Part shown: one piece after another, positions 47,120-59,300 of the stretch | How the letters are laid out: the number at the start of each line of letters is the position of its first letter | Position numbering within the stretch: the first letter of the stretch is position 1 | From: Paralvinella palmiformis | Lineage: Eukaryota; Annelida; Polychaeta; Terebellida; Alvinellidae | DNA: 64,000 nucleotides | Direction of reading: 5' to 3' | Assembly (NCBI GenBank): GCA_025642065.1 | Contig: JAODUP010000093.1 | Location: forward strand, 124,001-188,000 | The notes under the pieces: generated by a model | Told to the model about the DNA's origin: nothing | What the model saw: the letters and a program-made list of their open reading frames with translations, nothing else | Databases searched by the model: none | Translations under genes and position numbers: made by a program

Positions 47120-47807
47120 TATATGCAATAAAAAGTTTCTTAAACCCTCCCTCTGTCTTGCTGACTGAGACAGCTAGAGTCACTTCATTAATAACAGACA
47201 TTCCAGCCATATTTTCATTATTATACAGTTGAATAGACACCAACAAATATGGAAGTTGAAAGGTCTAGCAGATTGATTCAGTGGTCTAATACAATCCAGA
47301 AAATAACACTAGGACTGAAACCAAAGAAACTAGCTCTTTGATAACTGAAATAACAGATTTTATTAGATCAAATTACACAATCCAGAAACAGATCCTACAG
47401 CTGTTCTTCGGTCATATATTTATTTATAGCAATAACCAAATCTTTATCAAGGGTATCTTACATGGAAATCAGCATCTATTTGTGAATAACATCACAGTAT
47501 TGAAAAAAATATGGATATTATATGTGAGATCCGGACGATGCACAAAACAAAATTAATTTATGCTCACTTCTTTAATGGTCACTCTCATGTCTATTATTGA
47601 TTAGTCGACCACAGACAGTAATACATCATTAATGAAGCCTTTCAGTAAATAGCTTTTATATTGAATTAAGAAGATAATTCAATTTGTCTGTTCCTGAGTC
47701 ACACTTACTGTTGACTTAAATAAACATTGAAATAAACATGCTCATGGTATACACTTAACACTGGACATCCTAACGGTGCTTCTAACATTATATGTTGACT
47801 CATTGTA
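47120..47807 (-). other. 3' flank and putative 3' UTR of MAD1L1
   Basis: Downstream of the MAD1L1 stop on the minus strand. AATAAA-type hexamers (read on minus) occur near 47415-47422. No other gene is seen. Confidence 0.35.
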
Positions 47808-47963
47808 TCACTGTAACATTGTTTGTTGGCTATATAAATCCATGGTGAGACTGCTGAGGAATGCAGGTATACTGTTGCTCTTTTTAAGATAGAGTTCCAT
47901 CTTCTCGATGAGTGTTGTGGAGTACTCTGTTTCTAAAAGCAGAAGCTCACCACTGTCAGCTTT
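47808..47963 (-). CDS. MAD1L1: MAD1L1 terminal exon
   Basis: Acceptor GCCATTTCAG on minus. Encodes KADSGELLLLETEYSTT, LIEKMELYLKKSN and IPAFLSSLTMDLYSQQT, then a stop. This is the last strand and helix of the MAD1 C-terminal domain, and the closest match to the human C-terminus. Confidence 0.94.
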   Translation of the reverse strand, partial: KADSGELLLLETEYSTTLIEKMELYLKKSNSIPAFLSSLTMDLYSQQTMLQ

Positions 47964-50143
47964 CTGAAATGGCACAATTTCACATTTTATTGAAGAAAAA
48001 CCTGAAGATGTAACTAATCTTATGATTTATCAATTCTAAACACAGTCCAAAATGCTTCAATTTTACAACTGATAGTATGCTGAAAGTACTAATTATTAGA
48101 GTATCTTAGAAAAGCATGATAGAATTTTCCCCCTTTATCACGCGCATGCGCACACACATAAGTCATGTTGTTTTCTTTTTTTTGCAAAATAAACAGTTTT
48201 AAAAAACATAATTTACTTTTTCATTTTCTCAAATAATATTGGCTAGTTAGGCAGAATATCTCTTTAAACATTTCAAGACACCAAACAGTTACCAATAACT
48301 GACTCTGAAAACTTCAAAAACTTGATATCCATTAAAAATATCTTAAGCCAAAATATGAAGGATAAAATATTTTATTTTTGTCTCCCTTCCATTTTTACAT
48401 ATAGAAGAAATATTGAAGCAGTACAGCTGTGATACAGTTATATAAATACAAAGCTAGATGGGGGATACCTGAAACACCAGCACATCATCAGGTGACTCAG
48501 CATAAATGCTAACTAGCTTGTACTGGTTGTCACATGGTAGCTGAATCATATAGCCGAGAAGATGGCAGACCACTTCACGCAGTTCCTGGCTCTTCTTCTT
48601 GAACACTTCCATTAGTCTCTGGTTTTTCAACTCTGCACTGCGTATTTGTTCCTGGAACTCTGTGGACAAGAAACCATTAACTCAATATTGCTGCTTCAAC
48701 CATTTCAACAAATCAAAACACACAGAGAGAGAGAGAGAAAGAGAGAGAGCAAGATAGAGATAACTACATTACCATAACAGGTTAAAGGTAGAGAAAATGG
48801 TATGATGTTGTCCTGTTATTATCATAAGGGTTCATACACATTTTGACATCTCAGATTCCAGGACCTTCCAATGTCAAATTCAAAGACCTTTTCAATGAAT
48901 TCCCTAAGTCTTAACACCCAAAAAATACACCCATATTTTGGAAGAAGTGTAATGACTGAATTCCTGTATGCTTATAATTATAAATATAGATCTATATGTC
49001 CAAATTCCAGTACTTTCAAGGACCTCTATAGAAATTCAAGGACATTCCAGCCCTGGAATCCTAATTTTCAAATTCCAGGACTTCCCAGGGACCTGTGCGA
49101 ACCCTGATCATAGATTGTATCTTTTTTTATTAAAAAACTCAAATTTAGTCTGGTTTTTATTTGCTCGATAGGAATCTCATATGATTGTATCACCTTTGTA
49201 TATCTCATCATCAGATTCAATAAATACTAGAAAAAACTGAGTACTATTCGTAAACAAGGACTGGAAAGTAAACAGTCACTGCTGTCCAATACAATACTAT
49301 GGAAAGAGTGCTACATAAAGTGGAATAATAAAATAAACAATAATAAATCTAGGACCTGGGGATCTATTTACAGTTTTTGGAGATTTTCATAATGCCACAG
49401 TTACAGATAAACCAATCAGAAGCTGATCAATTTCAGCCAATCCTGCTGATGGTATTCACACAACTAACATTCAGCATTGTCCTTGTGCAGTGATTGCCAA
49501 ACTACTCAGTTCTCAACAAATGTTTGGCTTAGTTTCATGAAGCTGACTGTTGAAAGGACAACTAATTAATAAATAGCATTAGCTTTACAGTTGCTGGTCT
49601 TGTACTTGTAAAAATAAAACTCCAGATGACCGAAAAATTATAGTCAAACATTAAAATATGACACGTTTACCAGTTATGAAGTTATTATTCAAGATGGGTT
49701 TCTTTCAGTGTTTTTTCAGTGTTTGTCATGCAACAGTCCACTTATTTCCAGAATCACTCCAAAACAGCCCAAAACAATATAATTATGAGGAATATTTACA
49801 GAGATTGATTTTAACCTATTTGAAGCATGAAAAATATCAGGTTAATTAAAAAATCGTAAAAAACATTTCCGGTCACGTTTAAGAACCATAAATGTTTACC
49901 TTTTATTTGTTGTGAATCAACACCAGATTCTTGTAACTTCAGGGAGACTTTCTGTGTGATATCTTCAAGATCACTCTGGTTTTCTTCTATGACTTTTAGC
50001 CGTGTCTTAAGATGTTTATTTTCTTCAGCAATCTCTTCAATTTCTTCATGACGTCGTTTGCGTGCCATAGTAAATGGGTTTATTGTCATTGTGATGATTT
50101 TAGTCTTTTCTGGCTCATAAATACCCTAAAACATGGGTTAAAA

Positions 50144-50190
<47 letters not shown>

Positions 50191-53100
50191 ATTACATCAT
50201 GAATACAATGTATATCACACAAATGTGAAGTAATACTTCATATTTATTCACTCAGCTACATATAGTGCTGATATAACTAGTAAATAAAAATACTGGACAC
50301 ATATAGGAGTAGATCTCAGATCAATATTCACCATAGAGCAAACAATACATTTGCCATGAATGCACAGGTATTTATTGACATAATTGAAATTAATGCAAAC
50401 ATGGAGAATCATCAATATCAACTCATCATTATTCCCAACTTAATCCCTCATGTCACCTGGTGAGCTAAGTCACTTAGTAGTTAAAACCAGGGTTGGGTTT
50501 CTTCCTGGAAGGAAGGTATTTCTTCTATTCCCATGGGAAGAAATGGGTTTCTACCAAGAAGAAAACCTTTCTTCCAGGAAGAAATGGAATAAATTTGGAA
50601 GAAACAGTACCCTAACAATGAAACTGATATTATATTCACCACCTCCACTCCACTGTATAAACAATTCAATGTCATGCCCCATTAACCACTGAGAAGATAG
50701 GTGTGACTTCATAATAATAATAGTATTTTATATAGCACCTTATTCAGGTTTAATCGCTCTAAGGCGCTTTACATTTAAAACAGAATTAAAACATATTCTG
50801 AACTCATATAGCTCAAATACATTTCATACACAAGAAACTGATTTAAAATTATAGATAAGCCAATTTAAAATGAGTTTTAAGAACTTCATGTAATTTAAAT
50901 GCTGATGCTATTGTTTGAGTATTATCCCCCTCTATTGTATTAGCTAAACTTAGGAAGTGTCACTTTCAATGATTTAAATCAACCAACCCTGCAAGGTCTA
51001 TTTAATATATATATATATATATATGTTACATTTAATCTGTATATTACCTGAAATATTCATGCAATATGTCTATTGCTAACTGAGATTTAATACACATTAA
51101 CTGAATTAAATTTCAGGTAATATACCATATATACTTGATTATAGGACGCACCAGGTTTTTGGACCAATAAACCCCCCTAGAGTCGAACCCGTGTATAAGG
51201 CACACTAAAATCAGCAAATTTATTCAAAACCCCAAAATTCATCTAAATTATTGCTGATAGACTACTTCTTGAATGATTTGGTAATAATGCCAGGGTCGAT
51301 TTAATCCCAGGCCCTTTTCACCCACTGTGTGACGATTCAGGTTGTCTGCTGCTGTGCGTTCCTTTCTGTAATGCTGTTTGAAGTAGTTTATTAGTAGTTC
51401 CCATGTGCCAGCTTTGGAAGTAATTAACACATTATTTGCTGTAATCATTTTCCTTTGATGTGGCTTCTATGGTCATTCTTTGGGTGGCCTCATTTGCCAT
51501 TCCGTTCAATTACACACGCTCACACATTTCAATACTAATGACACATCTGAGATAGACCAAAAATAAAATCTGCCTCTAATAGTTTATGGAGGCAACTGTA
51601 TTGGTCATAGTGTGGCCTTTTTCGTATCACAGCCGATTCGGACCTAAACCTTTTGTAGGATCAGACTGTCGTATTTTACTGGATTCCTATGCTTTCTGGA
51701 TCCTTGTGCATCAAACAGATTAATTGCGATCTAGATCATCTGACACCTCTAGATAATAATTCATGTGCTGGCCATTCCCAGACAGCCTTGGTACCAGCGG
51801 CAGTCTGATTCTTACTACATTACCCATAAATTATTACTTGACAACAGGCCGACACCACGCTACTCATTGGTGGTTATCAAGATTAAGTTTGGCTTCAAAA
51901 GACAACAGCAAAAACACACCTAATTAATTTGTTTGTTGTTCATTTATTCATTATTAATGTTATAAAACCATATTAATGTATTTCCCCCTAAATTATGCCA
52001 AATATTACCTTCCCTTTTAGTCTGACCCATACACGAGTATATATGGTACATATCACCTGATTATACAGATTAACTGTAACACACACACACACACACACAC
52101 ACATGTATATATAAAATAATGTGTATTGTCAGCATATTATATACAAATAACAAATGATGTACTAATGTTAGGTAAGAAGTGAGGATTACCAAAATTGAGG
52201 TTCCTTTTAAAGGGTCTTTGTGCAATTAATTAATGAACAAGCGGATTCCAATGATCCAAGCAGATTAATCAATTAGTAGCTTAGCAATTTTACATGTACC
52301 TGTCTTCATTTGCTGACATATTAACTGTTAAATGATCCAACCAGATTAATCAATTAGCAATTATCTGTTCATTTGTTCACATATTAATTGTCAAATATCT
52401 TGTCCTAAAAGATTTATTGCAGACCAACAAATATGTGGCCTATGTCCTATGTAATTTAAAAAAAATGCATATGTCACTTGAAATTTGGTAACATACAGGG
52501 AAAACATGGAATGTTTATGCCTTCTTTCCGAATTTATAGCATTGGGGTGGATGGAGGCCATATTACTTAAAAAGTTCATTCAACATGCAATTTTTGCACA
52601 GAAAACAGGGAAATATTTGTGAACATAGAAGTATTAGTCCTGAAACTTAGAAATGAAGGTGACCTGTTCCTTTAATAATGAAGATGATTTATTGATGTTT
52701 TATGGCCATTTTTGTGCACATGGTAGGCTAAATGGGCCAAACGACCTCCAAAGATAATGAAGCAAAGTCAAAGATGAAACACCCTTCAGATATGCGCACG
52801 CTGAGATTTGAACTTTCATAGGTGTCATTAATATATATTCTATATGAATGATTTTACAACATAACATTGAATCAGAATGCAAGTATATTACTTGAAATCG
52901 ACATGACAAAAATTTAAGAACATTTCAAGATGGTAGGTGATGCAAATTACAAATCAGAAAAGTATTTTTTATCTTATCTGAAATATATTTCAAATTACAT
53001 TTTATTTTTATCCATATATTAATTAAACATCAGCAAAATCTTCACTGTATCTAAATACTTATAAATGTATATGACCCAGCCAGGCTCTGTACTATATAAA

Positions 53101-56100
53101 GTAGCATATCTTCATTTGTTGACACAAACCTAAAACTGTAATCATCACTATGGCTATCAGAACTATGAATACATTAGCTAACCATTCAGGTATAACTGAT
53201 TAAGTTATAATAATCCTAGGCGTAAAGAACAGTAATTAATTGAGCTCATGTCTTGTGATATATTCATAGGCTGATCCTGAAATAAGCTTGAAGTAAACAG
53301 AACTTGAGTACACCAATTAAAACAATGCAGCCTAAGTTACAATGGAAACAAATAGGGCACTAGCTAGACCGATTGACTGTGTTCCAACAAGATTTACCAG
53401 ATGTCAACTCATCCAACCAGCAGCCAGAAAACAACATCAAATGAGTGAGAGAGTGAGTGAATAATTTCTTCATACAGGGCTGGGACTAGTAGTAACTGGA
53501 ACAGACAACTGAGGAGATGACACTCTTGGGAAATGAGGTGAGTGAATGAATAGACACAGGTAACACCTCAGAATCCAGAAGACGTGTTAGAAAATAACAT
53601 AAACATTCACAACAGAATATACCTGTATATATGCTCTCTCAAGTCTAATTTTCATGTCTTCATTCTCTACCTGGATTTCTTCCAATCTCTTCTCCAGTGT
53701 GACAACCTGCTCTCTGAAGTTTAGTGGAATTGATTCTACATTAAAACAATCTTTCTAAAGATGGCATCAAGAATACAGAATACATATCTTATATATTATA
53801 TAATATAAATCACCAAAATAAAACCACATAATCTTGTCAATTAAAAATGTCACCGCAGCAAAAATTTCACACTAAATCATTAGAAATATATGATGAACCA
53901 TATTAAAGTAAATGTTATTATTTTCACAGAAACCCTACACAGCTCTTAGGAAAAAAGAAATAACATGTATGATGATAGTGTAAGTATAAAACAAAAAGAA
54001 TGGTATGTATTTTTCTTCAGACTTCATTATCCATATCTTGAAGGCTTTTTAAATGTACACTTAACTTTCATTTAAACTGATATAAAGATGATGACACAAA
54101 TTATAAATGGTGTCAAAATATGAAAACAATAAACCAGATATTAATAAATGCACTTCAAAGTGATGGTAATTTGACTGTGGGTGTTGGCATATTGAAGCCG
54201 GACATGGACCAGATGCTCCTGGCGTATGACATATTTGTATAACAATGTAAACAACAATTAGCCAATGATATAACTTTTAACAAAAAGATATTTATTTAGA
54301 AGTAGAATACGTCCAAACAGCCTCATATGTCAACAAAATAGCTAGAGAAAACCATACAGCAAGATTCCTTATGAAAATTGCTTTGCAACTCTTACAATAG
54401 CAAGCAGCTACTGAGATGTTAGATTTATAGAAATGAACTGACAACTACCTCAATTAGCATCAATTTGTAGGTTGACTATGAGAGAAGGTAAGGTTGTGAG
54501 GACAACAAGGAGAGAAATAGCTACACAATCCATATGGTCATTGGTGTCAGAGCACGTGACTTCCTTCTCCGGCAGTACAATCAAGCATTCGAGGAAGCTG
54601 TAATGAAGGCTGTCCAGTAATTTGGATTATTTCCTTACATCTAAGATGTCAGTTATAGTTTGTGAATATTATTGTGGGATTTTGAGTTACTTTATAAGCA
54701 TTACATATTTAAGTCATAATATACGTGTGAACTGTGACTTTAAAGGAAATATGAATGGATCTAAACCATGAATGTGCAGGAGGTAATAACTAATCCGTGC
54801 TTTTGCAACCAACAGAAACTGTTAAATAAAGTGAGTTTAACTAATCTAATTTCAGTCACCATAGGAATGAATCAATATCTGACATTTACTTCATTTGACA
54901 TTAATTTAATCAGATCTCTATCAGAACCTGACGGACAAAATGATGCCTACCTCAGCTGAGATATGATTTTACTGTCTGCTTCACCCATTGTTGGTGGCTT
55001 ACTCTGCTTCAACTTGCTGATCTCTGCTTCCAGCTGATCAAAAAAGCAAAATAAATTAAAACAACCCAATGACGAATTGAGGTAATAGGCCACCTTGCTG
55101 CAAAAAAAACCAAACCATACGAATTCCATAAAAGAATGCAAAAATTTTTACTTTCTCATTCACATAGTCAGTTAATTACAGAACATCAACATGTTGCAGA
55201 TCATTGTAGGACAACTACCCTCTAGATCCTCCCCCCCGCAGATAATTCCCCCTGGAAAACTAACCTCTGTACCATCCTCACTAGACAATTACCCCAACAT
55301 GTAATAGTACTAAATTCCATGGTCAACTAATACTATATCAATCAATATCTAGTTGTTGTCAGATTATTATGGGCAAAAAGTTAATTACAACTACTCATAT
55401 TCAGCTTCTCATATCATTAATTTGCTTTGATGGCATGAGCTACTCATATTGAGTAAATCACAATTTGCCAGCATTAATTACAGATGTAACTCTCCTAAAA
55501 GGAATAGTTTACGTTATCAATTTGCTTTCATTTACAATTTATTTTCATATGAGCTAATTATATTGAGTAAATTAAGCCACTTTAATTTGATTAAACCCCA
55601 ATTTTATTGTCTTGCTGAAAGGTCATATACAAAGTGATGATGACAGGCAGATGACTCTGACACCTATCTCCTTTAACACAGTAGCTCTCTGTTGTGTAAG
55701 CATCAAAGGAGAGACAGGGCTTAACAACAATTATTTTTAAAATTTTTAGTGCAGAAATAAAGAGACCTAGTCACAATATTTATTTATATCCATGTAATTT
55801 GTATGTATATACACTTATATATACCCTTGGGTTTATGTCAATTTCCTCAAGGACCAAAAAGTGCCAATAAACCAGGGGTGCACTATATAATTATTTTATG
55901 ATTATGGGAGTGGTATATCATTGAAGAGGGGTGATTGACCAGGGGGTAGATGGTACAAGGGTAGTTGTCCAGAGGTAATTGTCTGGTAGTATATGTCCAG
56001 AGGTAGTTGTCCTGATAATATTGTAGATGCACTAACCACTTTCACATTAGATATGGCCATGGTGAGTTCTTTTGTTTTTTGTTCTAATTCAGTCTCTACA

Positions 56101-56278
56101 CCGGTGACATGGTTCTGATAGCTGCGTAATGTATCTTGTAATTGTTTGATGTTCCTCTGGCTGGTGGTAGCTTTGTCTGCCGATGCCTCTCTTTCATATG
56201 ACTCAAGCATGCTCTTGTTGCTGTCACGTTCCTTGAGAAACAAAATGAAACAAATCACCAAATACAAGCCCAAATGTG

Positions 56279-56312
<34 letters not shown>

Positions 56313-59300
56313 ATTATGTTATAATACATATTCACATTTAAAACATTAATTTTAATCTGAATCACTGGCGCAAACTAACCTTAGACACCAGTAGCAGTTT
56401 CCTCTTCAGTCGTACAATAAGCTGCTCTGCTTCTTTGGCCTGAACTTGAGCCTGAGTTAACTGAGACTGCAATACATCTAACTTAGATTCTTTTCTCTTC
56501 AATCTCTCTTCAGAGCTGTGAATGCTGTAGCCAAAATTTTACAGTTTTCATAAAGGTATTCTAATAAAACACAACTCTAAAGTGTGTGGAATCTCAAAAT
56601 AGACAATCATATTTGTTGATAATTATACACCGCTGAGTAAAAACCTACTGAAAATTTGTAAATGATAGTTTCATGAGCAATATTTGAATATGGTCTTCAT
56701 GGTGGAGTTAATCCTATATTTAAAGTAAAGGATGCAATTATTATTTGCCTTGTTATCTGTTCACATCATCCCATGTCAAGTGATTTAGATTTTTGATTAG
56801 AGTTGTTTAGCCTTGGCACTGGTCACACCTAGAATGTATAGCCGAGGGGCAACACTATAAGGAAACACATCCGACAAATACTGGTAAGTCAGATTCAAAC
56901 CTGGAGTCAAGCAACACAGTGCTCTAATAACTGCACCATCAGAAGCCCAATATTGTCCACTGTAACTGAAAATTATTTATGTAACCGTCTACTGTAACTG
57001 ATTATTGTAATTGAGATATAAAGTAAGTATAAATGAAATTAAAAACTATTCCATTGTGTCAATGTAATTGAATACAATACTTCAACAGACTAATTGTAAA
57101 TAGAGCATGATGCTGCAAACCTTCAAATCAGCTTTAAAATCAAGTTAAGTCACCGGTGTTTATGGAATATTTCCCTAGTAACCAGCACCAAAAGTAAACA
57201 AACCAGACTTGTGCTAGCTCACTCACTCACCCTCCAACTCACTCCAGCCTACCTAGTATTCAGAATGGAATTCTATTACATCAGCTGTTAACATGAATGT
57301 ATGGTACTATGCCTGAATTATAAACCGAGTCTCTACACATGCATGGAATAGCGAAAGCTATACATCTGACAACATATTCATGGTTAAATGTTAGCAGGAG
57401 CTCACTGACATCAGTATTTACCTTTGTATACCTAAAGGTTCCAACTCTAGAACCCAAATTGGTTCTGGCATTTTGAGACTGTATTGTGTTAGGAACATTT
57501 TATCACTGTATCTTATAATTAATGGGAAAAACCAAACTGTCCTATTTAAAATTCTCATTTTAATAAACCAGAATATTTTTGAATCAGACACCTAAATTGT
57601 GATGTGTGACCCTCACTGATTTTGAACTAAATTCTACCAACGATATTCTTCATTAGTAGTTACCTGGCTTGTAGAATTCCTTGTCTTTCCAACAGACTGG
57701 TATTGCTCTGCTGTAGATCTATCAGACGCCTTGTTAATTCTTTTGGTGATCTTATTAAAAAGAAATGGAATTGTGTGTTTAATGTTAGAACAGTAGCTTT
57801 AACACAACAGTAATACAATCATTACTTATCCTACACAAACAATAGCAATCAATTCTTAAAAATAACTTCAGATAAATATTTTAAATATATTTTACCAGTG
57901 TAAAAGTTACAAAATAACCCACTCAAAACAAAGACAAAAACGCACTTACAGTGGTCGTTTTGGGTTACCATCATTAATGCTTCTCCATTTCTCCAGCTCA
58001 TCCCTTAATTCCTGGAAAATTAACACAAAACCAACTGATACTAGTCAGTATTTAGAATGTGAGCTAAAACGAAAACAATATCTGCACAATCTATAACAGC
58101 CTTCTTACAAGGCAAGAGAACCATAATTTTATTTAACTATGTGTACTAAAAATAGTTAATTCAATCAAAATCAAACAAAAATATTGATTAACTAAACCAT
58201 AAGATTTCCCCAATTAATAGCTCAAATATGAGAAATGCAAATTAAATTGTTACTGTAAATAAATTGGCATTATTCCAGAAATGTCTTGCAAACATTATAT
58301 AAATGTATATATCTTGCATTCCTAATTAGATTATGCCAGATTATACTTGCAGGCTCTGGAAGTCTACCAAACTATAAATGTACAAATAATGATAAAATGA
58401 TATGATAAACTACCTTGAACTGCATCACTTAGTATTAAATAAATTGTACTTTAACATCGCTGAATGAACTAGTTGTTAACCAAAACAAATGGTCATACAT
58501 ATATTATGTTCTTGTCAGAATATGATTCAAAGTGAGTTGACATTTTGCAGTCTAATCTTAATGTTCTAACATGTTTATTTTATGTGTTACTGGAGCTAAT
58601 TTCTTTCATCAACATATATAAAGTACAAATATCTGATTGTCCCTGTATAACTTTTGCTAATGACTGAGAGAAACAAAATATGGATGGATATCCACACTGA
58701 TGTGCTTTGTATAGTGGTTTTCAAATTAGTATTGTTTATGTATTCATGAGTTGTTGTTTTATCCAAGGTAGGCTATATGTGCAGAGTGACATTCAAAGAT
58801 AATAAGGACAAATGAAAGAAGAAACACCTTTCAGACACATCCAGATGAGGAAAGGAAGTCACTGGTCCACCAGTCAAGCCTTGAGAAGATGTGCTTATTA
58901 ATATATAATGTTATATGAAAGTATTACCATATCAATCAATTGACTAGTTCAGTAAGTGAACAGAAGCATGAATAAATTGCAAGAAAACAAGAAAATCAAT
59001 GTAAATTGAGCCACTGCAATTCAGTGTCAGATTAATATTACACGACCACTATGGTAATAGCATTCTATCCTTGTCTTTCTGGCAATTCTCTTAATTAATT
59101 TTTTTTAAATATTGCTATTATCATATTTAGAGTACATGTTTTAAGCTACAATACAAATATAGATATTCAATGATATCTTTTCATCTTGTCACAGTTCCAG
59201 TAATATTACCAAAACCTGTGCCTATACTTTATGTATGTAAGCTGATTGATGATTGATGTTTTACGGCCACTTTGTGCACATGGTAGGCTAAATGGGCCGA

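Larger units (their letters stand above)
50126..53622 (-). other. MAD1L1 intron of 3.5 kb, repeat-rich
   Basis: Holds (TA)n at 50146-50188, a palindromic element (50490-50619), a CR1/SINE-like 'aataataatagtattttatatagc' repeat (50711-50995), an inverted-repeat element (51121-52050), (CA)n at 52080-52105 and a SINE (52683-52815). No exon was found inside. Confidence 0.7.

Noticed and set aside
53714..53754. Longer version of a MAD1L1 exon starting at TTTAG|AAAGATTG
   Set aside because: The frame is open, but the phase does not fit the preceding exon; the acceptor AACTTCAG at 53714 does.
55902..56036. Extension of the MAD1L1 exon to 55902 as normal coding sequence
   Set aside because: The added residues come from the foldback element arm and have no counterpart in MAD1. 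Kept only as a possible intron-retention isoform.
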